Assembly (NCBI RefSeq): GCF_000315625.1 | Contig: NW_005434595.1 | Span: forward strand, 115,239 to 156,837 | Reading direction: 5' to 3' | Length of the DNA stretch: 41,599 nucleotides | Origin: Guillardia theta CCMP2712 | Taxonomy: Eukaryota; Cryptophyceae; Pyrenomonadales; Geminigeraceae | Shown: positions 31,215 through 41,215 of the stretch, piece by piece | Layout: the number at the start of each line of letters is the position of its first letter | How positions within the stretch are numbered: position 1 is the first letter of the stretch | Position numbers and translations under genes: made by a program | The notes under the pieces: generated by a model | Seen by the model: only the letters and a program-made list of their open reading frames with translations | What the model was told of the DNA's origin: nothing | The model's database searches: none

Positions 31215-31590
31215 TACTACTGGTGTACGGGGCCGGGTCCGGCGAGAAGTTAGCTCCGCAGGCGGCTCCGAGTCGGCCCGGACGGCGACGGGGTGCCGCC
31301 TCAGTCTGACCGGACTCCGCCGGGGAGCCTCGGGCTCGGGAGGCTCGGACTCGGGAGGCTCGGAGGCGCGGGCCGCCGGGGCCGCCCGGCCGGGCCGCGA
31401 AAACTTGCCCCCCGGCGGCGCCAGTCACGAGTGTGACGATCGGCGTCGGGCCCCGGCTGGGGCGCTCGGACTCTGACTACCGTGATCGGACCGGCCGGCA
31501 GGCTTCCCGGCAGGCTTCGGTCAGGGACTCGGGGGCCACTTGGCTCCGACTCGTGACCCCGAACAGTGTCTCATCGACTGGTGAAGGTCA
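31215..31590. other. GC-rich island downstream of the DNAJC25-like gene
   Basis: About 375 bases of very high GC with internal direct repeats (GGACTCGGGAGGCTCGG; GGCAGGCTTCCCGGCAGGCTTC). It begins within about 30 bases of the stop of the J-protein gene and, on that strand, opens with CTCGATGACCTTCACC, one mismatch from the word that opens the island after the cullin gene. No rRNA, tRNA or reading frame is recognisable. Confidence 0.5.
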
Positions 31591-31598
31591 TCGAGAAT

Positions 31599-33232
31599 TT
31601 ATTGCTTCTTCATGAACCGCTTGACTCTCTTGTATCGATTTGACTGCTCAAGCAAGATGAGTGCGCGGCAGCGGGGAGTTTCAACGAGCGTAGGATCGTT
31701 GTCCATGAGTCCTACCTGCATGAACTCACGGCGCTTCTCCTCGTCCGCCTCCATCTGCTGCTGTTGCCATTCCTCGAGCTTCTCTTGATTCCAGAGTTGC
31801 AACTCAAGGAACTGCAATTGATTCAGAGTGAGAACTTGATCATAATGACGCAACTGGCGACCTCCTGTCTTTCTTCATCCGGCAAGCTCACCCACACATC
31901 CTCTCGCATTCTAAGAATCTGTCGAGTGATGTATTCGTGTTCTTGAGCTCCATACTGCACAAGTTTGTGTAGATTGTAAGTTCGAACTCAAACCCTCAAC
32001 TGTGAAAGAACCTCTTTGCCCAGAATTCTGAACATGAGAATCCAGCGGATATTGAACCATAGAGAATGAAGCTGCAATGTATCATAAGAAGCTACAGAGA
32101 ACATCAAACGATGAACGACAATATCCAAAGGAAGAACAATGATTCTGACGACGAGGACATCAAAGTATCTGTAACAACAGGAGGTCAGCGATGATCGCAT
32201 CTTGCCCTTTAGCTCACGTGACTGGTTCACTAAGCTTTATTCCATTCACTGCCGTTCGCTCCAACACTTCCATCTCAGCCTAATTCAATGTCATGTGACG
32301 AAACTGAAACACACTCGCCGAACCTTCTTCTCGATCTCTTTGAACTTGGCATGATCCTTGGCTGAAATACTCAAGTTATCTCACCAGCATGGCAGCAATA
32401 TCAAAGTTCAGACGTTTCTTCAGATTCAAACTTCCCGACCCCAATTCTTGCATTCGATTCTTCACAAAGGCCTAAAGATATATCAGACACAATGGGTCTG
32501 ACAGCTGTAGATTGCTGGACCTGAGTCTTGCTTTGACTTAGAATCATCTGAATGAGTCTGCTTCGCCTCGAATACGCTATGCTGTATTGGAGGATCGAAA
32601 GCAACAACAAAATCCCCAGAATAACTAAACGAACATCCGACTTGGGAGCGTAGTATGCCTTAGCAAAAGGTCACGACCTGCCTCGGTGGAGTTGGGATCA
32701 ACACCTGATAGTAGTTGCTGTAATGCTCCCACAAATGGCGCTCTGGATGAGCCAGGAAATCATCATAAGCTTTTCTCACATCCTCGTTCTTCAGGACCTG
32801 TTCAACTCAAATCAGCACAAAGTCGACAGCCCGTGCACAATGACCTCATACGCACTGCCGATTTCAATGAATCTTTCCTGAGCATTAGGCTCATCGCTCT
32901 TATCAGGGTGAAATTGCAGCGAAAGCCTAGCAGAATAGTTTCAGGGAAGGATCCTACAACATTTCTAATCCTGCTCCTTGCCTGCGATATGCCTTCTTTA
33001 TGTCTGCACTCGTACAGTCTTGCTCCAGCTCCAAAACATCATAACATGATTTCGTCTTGCAGTATATATTCATCCCTTCTGGAAATCGATCCTTGGCCCT
33101 GCCATCAACCACCTTGCCATGACAATCAGTTAAGTTGCAACCCAATCGGCAAGAATCAGAGCTCACCTTCACAAGGAACGTGGTGACGACCAAAAGGATC
33201 GCAGCTATCCTAACGTGAACCAGCGAAGGCAT
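31599..33232 (-). CDS. DNAJC25: DNAJC25-like ER membrane J-domain protein
   Basis: The start MPSLVHVRIAAILLVVTTFL is a signal peptide. Then come CKTKSCYDVLELEQDCTSAD and the J domain, completed by a GC-AG intron (32981-32927) giving KKAYRRLSLQFHPDK with the essential HPD. FIEIGSAYEVLKNEDVRKAY, HPERHLWEHYSNYY and the membrane helix VRLVILGILLLLSILQYSIA match the DNAJC25 layout. Further exons hold VTYFDVLVVRIIVLPLDIVV, LHSLWFNIRWILMFRILGKE and YGAQEHEYITRQILRMREDV. The last exon contains QLWNQEKLEEWQQQQM and ends RYKRVKRFMKKQ. It should recruit lumenal BiP-type Hsp70. Near 31840 two adjacent frames (WVSLPDEERQEVA, then LRHYDQVLTLNQ) both look coding and need a 38-nt intron or an indel to join. 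Confidence 0.82.
32927..32981 (-). other. GC-AG intron inside the J domain
   Basis: Donor CGCAG|GCAAGG, acceptor GCTAG, 55 nt. Splicing here restores the conserved AYRRLSLQFHPDK sequence exactly, so the GC donor is well supported by protein conservation. Confidence 0.75.
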
Positions 33233-33469
33233 TGTTGCCGAACCAACTATCTGCTTCCTCGACCTACCCCGATTTGCTCTTTCCTAGAAACATGCGCCCC
33301 CCTATCTTCCTCTCTTCTTTCACCTCCTCCTCCTCCTCGCTCGCTTTCTCCACCACGCTCCTTCCTCCTGCAGTGCACACCTTTTGCATCAGTTTTTACT
33401 CAAGCAATGTAAAACCAAGTTCCCCTCAGTGCATCCAACGGAAATATAACGTAGAACCGTATGTAACCG

Positions 33470-33850
33470 TCATACAGGTGGGGAAAGATAGATGCGAACC
33501 ACAATTGATGGTGGGGTAGTAAAAGTTTGAGATATATAGGGGTGGTTTTATATTCCGTGAGGACGTGGGGGTGATCCAGCGACTTCGAAAGAAGTAGGTG
33601 GGGTCAAAAGAGAGAAAGCGGGGAGGAGGGTGCGGGGCATTCATGATAAAGGTGGGGGTGGTCATGGTGGAATTCAGGGGTAATAATGAACTTTTAGGGC
33701 AGCTGGTGGGGGTTAGGGGTGAGGGTAGGTGGTATGAAAATGAACACCGGTAGTCTGAGAGAAATTTTTGGTTGAATACCCCCCTGATTCACAGAAAAAT
33801 ACCCGTGATCCATGTACCCACCCCGAAATGAATACTACCCTACCCATCAA
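33470..33850. repeat. Degenerate GGGGTA/CCCTACCC island 4
   Basis: Words such as GGTGGGGTCA, GGGGGTTAGGGGTGAGGG, TACCCACCCC and ACTACCCTACCCATC cluster here. It lies upstream of the J-protein gene. Same vocabulary as islands 1-3. Confidence 0.6.
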
Positions 33851-34632
33851 ACAAATCCTCCTGATTTGTCAGCGCATTCGAAAGTTCGATGTGGGGTTTC
33901 CATTATTCAAAATATTTTGAATTGACTTTATTTTATTTGATTTTGAAATACTAATATATTAGTTATCTTGTATACTATATGAAAATAAAGTCAAATAGAT
34001 GCTCCTCGGTGAAGTTTCTTGGCAAAGGGCACCGCTCTGCGGCACACAAGTACTCTTTGCAAAAGCGCGCGCATGCTAGCAAGGTAAAACATTCATGCAT
34101 GAGCGTCGAGTTTCATGGGCAGGGAGTGGAGATAAGTCAAGAAGAGTTGAGGGAAAGAGCAAGGAACAATGTTCTCTCCTCGTTATCCTGTGATCTTCTC
34201 TTCCTAGATATCGGTTTCTTGTCTTCCCACTCGTTGTCTATCGCCGTGTTTTTGCCTATTTAGACCCTAATCTCGTGTTTATTGCTATCTTTGTCTACCT
34301 TTCAGTCGGATTTTCTTAGCGATGTTTACTTCGTTGCTATCATATGTTGGAATCCAACTCTGTCGTGCTGCACTCACCTAGTCTTCATGTCAATGTTGGA
34401 TTCTTGGTGGGCATTCCTTCATAAAGTGAAAATCAGGATGTTGCCTTATGTTGCCTGGTTCCCTTGCAAACTTCCTGCCCTGAATCTACCATTGAAGGCT
34501 TGAAGTCTTTGTTTTGCCAATTTTTACTAGTTTTCATGAACTTTTTGTTCGATCTGATGTAGCATCTTGTGCAGGTGAAGGGTTCGAGGCAACTTAATCT
34601 GATTGATCTGCTGTGATTGGTTTCGAATTGAG
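33851..34632. other. AT-rich intergenic region before the membrane-ear gene
   Basis: Contains an AT-rich stretch with the palindrome CTAATATATTAG (near 33951). Open frames at 33979-34500 lack splice context and family signal. Probably promoter and 5' UTR of the gene starting at 34633. Confidence 0.4.
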
Positions 34633-37296
34633 ATGGTCAAAACTCGAGGGTGGAGATTTCTTTCACTTTGTCTTTTGATTGCCCTCGTTGTCTTGTCGAA
34701 TCATGCAATCGCGGATTCCTTGGATCAGTCCGAGAACCAAGACGAAGGCGATGGAGAGCACGCAGATGGTAGCGAGGCATCCGGCACAAACAATAATCGG
34801 AACTTGCAGGATGACGACCATTTGAAAGAGAAAATAAGGGCTGCATTTGACTCCAGCAAATCACCGAGCAATGTACAACCCTCTGCAGGTCTCGTTTTCC
34901 GATGCATCGATTGCTCGATTCTGACTAGTGACTAGATGGCACGAATGGGGAATCTCACAATTCTCAACAAGCATCTCCAGGCTCAGGTCATGTAGCACAA
35001 GAACAAGCAAGCTCTGGGAACACTGTTTCCGGAGAACAAGCGCAGAAGTCAAGTCACGGTTGATAAATTTCTGAAGAGGGGAATTCCACTTATGCGTTTC
35101 CTTGTGTTCAGACACAGTCCCCGAAGGATATGGTCTTTCGGTGCATGAATCCTCATCTATATGTCCAAATCAGCAAATTACAGTGTCTTGGATTGCACCT
35201 GCTAGTCGTCATGAGGTATTTCGCGATGGATTTTGATGTTGGCGTCATGAATAATCGTTTCATTAGAATGATTTCTTGGCGATCTTTCCCAAGGGCTCAA
35301 ACACGTACACCTTAAAACAAGAATTGGGGAGTCCAGGGCAACGAGAGGGCACATTAAAGTTTCATGGAGTGGGCACTACATCCAATCTTCTCTCTCCTGG
35401 AAGGTAATGCTTTCACACACCGTTTTTGGGATACTGATGTATTCTTTCTTGGTTGTTCATCGTCGATTCTGCAGCTATGAAGTTCGCTACATAGATTCAG
35501 CTACTCAACAATCAAGGCAAACCAAAGACTTTGTTGTTCAAAGCTGTGTGGGAGGAAGTGGTGCTGCTAATTCCGCTCAGTCGACGGGTGCAGCAATCAA
35601 CACGGCTCAACCCTCTTCATTGGAGAACCCAAACAGAATGTCAATTGCTTCTGGACAGTCTTTCTCACCAAACATGAATTCTCCATCTGCTTTGCGAACC
35701 TCAGGGGCTTCGGCGTCGAACCTGCAGGGGAGTGTGGATCGTGCAGCAGTGGACGCTCAGAACCCCTCAGCAAGCAATGTCAACGCAGGGGCAAGCATGC
35801 CGCAGGCAGCAGGGACGGCGACGGGAGTGCAAGCGCAGGGAGGGATGCAAGCTCAGGGTCAAGGATCCTCCTCATCGTTGCCAGTCTCCCAGAGCGGGAA
35901 TGTCCAGGCGGCAAGCACAGTGCAGACCCAGGCAGCAAGCGCAGTACAGACCCAGGCAGCAAGCAACGTCAACGCAGGGGCAAGCATGCCGCAGGCAGCA
36001 GGGACGGCGACGGGAGTGCAAGCGCAGGGAGGGATGCAAGCTCAGGGTCAAGGATCCTCCTCATCGTTGCCAGTCTCCCAGAGCGGGAATGTCCAGGCGG
36101 CAAGCACAGTGCAGACCCAGGCAGCAAGCGCAGTACAGACCCAGGCAGCAAGCAACGTCAACGCAGGGGCAAGCATGCCGCAGGCAGCAGGGACGGCGAC
36201 GGGAGTGCAAGCGCAGGGAGGGATGCAAGCTCAGGGTCTCAACGATGGAGTGTCGCGAGCGAGCTCTCTGAATGGTGACCAAGCTCGTGGAGTGAGTAAA
36301 CGTTTTCTGTTACGTGATTCTTGCTTGGACTTGTTGGATTCTCTATCCCCTTCATCAATGGTGTGTAACTGATTTCCTTTCGTTCAGACCAATGACGAAA
36401 ATCCCTATGCAATGGAAGGGAAGCACATACATTCAACTCAGCGGTCCCTGAGCAGTGGAGAATACATGCTCTCTGTCCCGTCAAGTGTTGCAGGTATTTA
36501 ATGTTTGTATTCCAGCTCAGAGGCTTCAACTTATTTTTTTTTTACCAGATCCTTCGAAAGCCAGCAATGTTGGATCAGGTCTGAACCACATGATCTGAAT
36601 GGTATATGTAACAGATTTGTATAGCAGATAATGCAGCTCAAAAGCAGCAATTGAACCAAATGGGGCAGCTTCCACAGCAGCCTCCACAGCAACAGCAGCT
36701 TCTACAGCAGCTTCCACTGGGGCAGCAGGGGCAGCAGGGGCAACAGGGGCAGCAGCAGCTTCTACAGCAGCTTCCACAGCAACAGCAGCTTCCACAGCAA
36801 CAGCAGCAGGCTCCACAGCAGCAGCAGCAGCAGCAGGCTCCACAGCAGCAGCAGCAGCAGCAGGCTCCACAGCAGCAGCAGCAGCAGGCTCCACAGCAGC
36901 AGCAGCAGGCTCCACAGCAGCAGCAGCAGCAGGCTCCACAGCAGCAGCAGCAGGCTCCACAGCAGCAGCAGCAGCAGGCTCCACAGCAGCAGCAGCAGCA
37001 GGCTCCACAGCAGCAGCAGCAGGCTCCCGAAGGCCAGAAGCAAGCAGAAGGCCAGCAGCAAGCAGCAGGCCAGCAGCAGGCCGTGCAAGGGCAGCAGCAG
37101 CAACAACAACAACAGCAGCAGCAGCAGGCCGTGCAAGGGCAGCAGCAGCAACAACAGCAGGCTCCCGAAGGCCAGAAGCAAGTAGAAGGCCAGAAGCAAG
37201 CAGACGGCCAGAAGCAAGCAGAAGGCCAGCAACAGGTCGTGCAGGGTCAGCAGCAGCTTCCACAGCAGCAGCAGCAGCAAGCCACGGCAGGGCAAG

Positions 37297-37329
<33 letters not shown>

Positions 37330-40300
37330 CTCCCGAAGCCCAGAAGCAAGCAGATGGCCAGCAGCAGGCCGTGCAAGGGCAGCAGCAGCAGCAGCAGCAG
37401 CAACAGCAACAGCAGCAGGCCGTGCAAGGGCAGCAAGTGCAGCAGCAGGCTCCCGAAGGCCAGAAGCAAGTAGAAGTCCAGCAACAGGTCGTGCAGGGTC
37501 AGCAGCAGCTTCCACAGCAGCAGGCTGCGCCAGGGCAAGGGCAGCAGGCCACGACAGGGCAAGGGCAGCAGGCCGCGCAAGGGCAAGGGCAGCAGCAGCA
37601 GCAGCAGGCTCCCGAAGCCCAGAAGCAAGCAGATGGCCAGAAGCAAGCAGAAGGTCAGAAGCAAGCAGAAGGTCAGAAGCAAGCAGAAAGTCAGAAGCAA
37701 GCAGATGGCCAGCAGCAGGCCGTGCAAGCACAGCAGACAAGTGAAAAGCAACAATCAAGCGGCTCAGGTTCTCAAGAAACTTCGAAGAATGGCGACAATT
37801 CTCAGCAATCTGTTGAACAATCCACGCAAAAAAAGGTCGACGCTCAAGAACAAGACAAGAAACAATCTACCGATCGTTCTGAATCGGCTGATGCAAAGAA
37901 CAATCAGCAAAACCAGCAAGATGTGAAGTCTGAAGGTTCAAAGGATAAGGAGGGTGCAAGTGCCAAAGCTCAAGGCGATCAAACTTCAACCAATACAAAG
38001 ATTGATCCAAATGTAAATCAAGACTCCAAGAAAGGTAATCATCTTGAATTTGCCTATAGTGTTGAAGGGAGCGATAGAGATTGGATTTCTCTTGTTTGTT
38101 TGCATCGCCTTATATTTGATAGACAAAGATTTTGACGATGTTGCTTTGTTTTTCCTTGATCAGGCGAAGACGATGCATCGAAAGGGAAATCTGCCGAAAA
38201 GGATATCAAGGCTGATCAGCAGAAGAATCAGAGCTCCGCAGAAAAATCGAATGCCAAGGGACCGGATGAGAAGAAAACGCAACTCGGAAGCGGAGACAAG
38301 AGCAATAGCGATTCTGTGTCGAAATCGGACAAGCAAGAATCCAAAGACAGCTCAAAAACTGGCTCCTCTGGAGGCTGGTTTGGATGGCTTGGCTCTGGAG
38401 GTAGTAAGGACGAATCTGGCACCAAAAAGAGCACTGATAGTGCAGAATCGACCAAGGACGGAACAGAATCGAAGGCGGGTAAGGATGAGGGCAAGACAGA
38501 GAAAGTTGGCACAACTGATGGCAAATCTGATAAGCAAGCTGCAAACACTGACGTGCAAGGCAAAAGCAGTGAAGGAAAAGACCAGACAGCCCAAAGTAAG
38601 GACTCAATGTCAAGCAAAGATTCGAAGCCAAGTAACGATATAAGTGAGAAATCCGAGGGAGGACCGAAAGCTTCAAATGATCAAGCGATGGCTGCAAAAG
38701 ATTCCAGCACAAAGTCGAGCGCGGATAAGAAAAATGATGATAGCGAACAGTGGGGAGGAGATCGTAAGCAGGAGAAAAGTGCTTCAGGCTCAAGCACCCA
38801 ATCGCAGAACGACAAGAGCAGTGTTGTTTCACAAGGGCAAAGCGAATCAAGCAGTAAGTCGGAACAAAACGTTGAGGGAAGCAGAAAGTCGAGTGAAGGT
38901 TCGCGCGATGAAATGGGCAAGAGCTCACAATCCTCCAGCTCAGACCGTACAAACTCCAAGTCTTCATCAGGAAGAGATGGCAGCTCGAAAAGCTCCAAAC
39001 GTGATGAAGATGACGAAGATGCGACTGTCATTAGGAAGAAGATCAATGGAGGCTGGTTCTCGTTGGCAGCAATCGCTGGCAATGGGACTGGAATGATAGT
39101 TGGGATCTCTGGCGTCGCTGTCATCATCCTAGCAGTAGGGGCCTTTGTAAGTCTGTTGCTCACCATCCAATCGTTTGACCAGCCTCTCCCACAGGTTGTA
39201 AGGAGAAGGCTGAGCGGGTCCAGCAAGGTACAGTCGAGAGGAAACTTTCGGTGGGTCTGACTCGTGCTGTGCTGGCGTCCTGGTGGTTCACAGGGGAGCT
39301 ACTACTCTATCGAGATGGGGGAAGGGGACCTCGAATCCGGGCAGGGGGTGCTCAATGAGGAGTTCAAATCGTTTGCCAAGGTTTCGAACTCTGTACGTTG
39401 ATGCTGTTGTAGAGATCAGTTGGAGATTGAAAATGCTTCAAAGGTGGCAGAGGTTGCTGGAAAACAAGGCAGCGATGGCTGGGGGGATGAAGACGGGTGG
39501 GATGAGGATTTTGACAACTTCGATTCCAAGGTTCGCTCCATTGTCGAGTATAGTGGGCACTTGCAACTAATGTCGGTGTTGTCGAACAGACTACTTATCC
39601 CACTCTGACTGCTCTGGATAAGAATGGAATCAAGGTTGAAATTGTGTTGTCGTTCATTCCTACGTTGATCACTTGTGAAGGTGTTGTTCGACTTCGAGAA
39701 ATCGGATCCAGGTACGCACAAGAATCTCCAGCGCACTCGTTCTTCAATCTCCACTTCTTCACCTCTCTTCTTCGTACCTCATCTCTTCTCAACTGACTTG
39801 CTGGACCCAGACTCTTTCACCACGATCATCATGGCAACCTTCAGGAACTCCCTCCCCCACGACATGACTGAGTTCGCGTGCAAGGTCGCTGTCCCCAAAC
39901 ACTTGCAGGTCTGTACCCCTCCTCGTCTCTTGGCTACTCTGAGGAGCGACGCAGATTACCATGGGTCCGCCGTCGAGCACAATCTTGAGGGGCAACGGAG
40001 GGGCCATCACGCAAACCATGAACGTGACCAATGGTCAAAGAGGGTCAAAGCCACTGAAGATGCGCCTTGTGATTCAGTGAGTCACGTTGCCTTACATCGC
40101 CCATGTTTCCTTCGCTGTTCTCCCCTTCCCTCCTGTCACGTTCCAGCCTTGCCTCTTGTTCGCTCCTGCTCCGCTCTCCCCTTCTACCCCATACTCTCCC
40201 TTCATCTTTGTGAGACTCTTTTTCTCCGCTCACGATGGCATGCAGGTATGTACAAAATGGAGAAAAGCTCCGAGAAAGCGCGGACGTTTCGAATTTTCCA

Positions 40301-40363
40301 AGGTTTCTTGTATGCGTATGTGGATCAAGAGGTCTGACTCTCTGCCAGTGGTCTGTGAGGTGA
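34633..40363 (+). CDS. Single-pass membrane protein with Gln-rich lumenal region and cytosolic gamma-adaptin ear domain
   Basis: Seventeen exons (34633-34888, 34936-35058, 35112-35132, 35322-35403, 35475-36291, 36388-36493, 36549-36578, 36628-38034, 38164-39146, 39195-39227, 39294-39380, 39420-39530, 39590-39634, 39681-39711, 39811-39908, 39955-40076, 40246-40363) join with every phase matching, giving 1489 residues. Order: signal peptide (FLSLCLLIALVVLSNHAIA), Ser/Thr/Gln-rich region with three 63-residue repeats (about 259-415), poly-Gln region (about 480-850), Ser/Lys/Asp-rich region, transmembrane helix (GTGMIVGISGVAVIILAVG, about 1252-1275), short basic stop (RRRLSGSSK), acidic tail DGWGDEDGWDEDFDNF, then a gamma-adaptin ear (GIKVLFDFEKSDP, FACKVAVPKHLQ, QTMNVTNGQ, LKMRLVIQYVQNGEKLRES, SNFPRFL). 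Ear domains in AP-1 and GGA bind short Phe/Trp acidic motifs. No adaptin trunk is present. The last 20 residues after NFPRFL may be readthrough of an intron. Confidence 0.75.
35768..36238 (+). repeat. 189-bp in-frame tandem repeat, 2.5 copies
   Basis: Unit start points at about 35771, 35960 and 36149 are exactly 189 bases apart and copies are almost identical at base level. Each encodes 63 residues beginning ASNVNAGASMPQAAGTATG and including VQTQAASAVQTQA. The third copy stops after about 90 bases. Near-identity implies recent duplication or gene conversion. Confidence 0.9.
36651..37740 (+). repeat. Poly-Gln/QQQ-AP, GQKQAEGQ and QAVQGQ coding repeats
   Basis: CAGCAGCAGGCTCCA-type units dominate the first third and CAGAAGCAAGCAGAAGGC units the last third. 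Only CAG-frame translation is hydrophilic and continuous with flanking exons. The opposite strand gives an artefactual Leu/Ala-rich frame. Confidence 0.9.
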
Positions 40364-40467
40364 ATTAGGAAGAGGACATTCGAGCATTTGACATTCCCTG
40401 TCTTTCTAACGAAATATAAACGAGCTAAAGCATTAAAGTGCTACGTCTTGTCTCCACGGGCATCAGT

Positions 40468-41123
40468 CTACTTCCTCCTGTGAAGCTTCCTCTGAAGTTT
40501 GGCGATCAATGCGTCTCTTGCTTTTTGCTCGGGGGTGTCTGCCTTGCGTTGCTTGGCATTCAACTCCTTCAGTGCTGCAACCTTGGCACGTCTCTGCATG
40601 TACACGTCTCACCTTCTGCCTCGCTTCTCTCCTCTCCTCTCCTCTGGTTCTCTTCAACCCCTTCCCAGCCGCCTTTCCTCCCGCTCCCGCTCCTCTTCCA
40701 CCTCCCATCATACCTTGAGACGTCTTTCATGACGCTTCTCTGGGAGGAGCGAGAGGGGTCGCGAGTTGGCCGTCCACATCCCAGGAGGAGCCTTCTCCTC
40801 CTTAGCGAGCGTCATGCCAGGAACTGCCAGTCTCGTCAGGCGTCAGCCGGCATGGCAGGGGGTGCGCACATGAAAAGCGGAGAATCCTCAGGTAATCCCA
40901 AGACGTCCTGCAAGGAGCCGAAGACGCTCAGAGCGGGAGGTGCGCGAGAACTGGAGGAAGAAGATGGGAGGAAGAGACGGGATGAAGAGGACGGGAGGAA
41001 GGTTATGCAAGGTACCTGGAAGGATCCGTGAGGTATGCTCTGAGCTTCTCCTTGGTGCTAGCTACGACGGCGCTGGGAGACTTGGACTTGCTCCTGGAGC
41101 GAGAACGAGAGAGCGACCCCGAC
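40468..41123 (-). CDS. 3' part of an RS-rich, splicing-factor-like protein
   Basis: Three exons can be seen on the minus strand, the gene continuing beyond the right edge. The first (41123-41016) has SGSLSRSRSRSKSKSPSAVV followed by TKEKLRAYLTDPS. The second (about 40823-40714) has PGMTLAKEEKAPPGMW and PEKRHERRLK. The last (40593-40468) has RRAKVAALKELNAKQRKADT and ends LQRKLHRRK. The last junction is phase 0 with GT-AG and a 120-nt intron; the first junction does not match phase with the obvious TGGCAG acceptor, and an acceptor a few bases upstream would be needed. Arg-Ser repeats are typical of nuclear pre-mRNA processing proteins. No RRM or SWAP domain lies inside the window, so the subfamily is open. 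Confidence 0.5.
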
Positions 41124-41138
41124 CTGTACAGGGGCAAC

Positions 41139-41215
41139 GAGCAAGATGTCAAGAAGAGTGAAGCAATGAGCAAGATGTCAAGAAGAGTGAAGGAATGAGC
41201 AAGATGTCAAGAAGA
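41139..41215. repeat. 29-bp tandem repeat, three copies
   Basis: GCAAGATGTCAAGAAGAGTG recurs at 41141, 41170 and 41199 (period 29). It lies just upstream of the RS-rich exon, so it is probably intronic. Confidence 0.85.

Noticed and set aside
31215-31590. GC-rich island as an rRNA fragment or tRNA
   Set aside because: No conserved rRNA words, no cloverleaf or A/B-box pattern that I could find.
36526-37758. Two minus-strand frames rich in Leu, Ala and Val opposite the Gln repeats
   Set aside because: They are antisense readings of CAG repeats; the plus strand has phase-matched exons on both sides.
39420-40363. Separate AP-1 gamma or GGA gene
   Set aside because: No adaptin trunk or VHS/GAT domain and no start codon context; exons continue in phase from the transmembrane exon.
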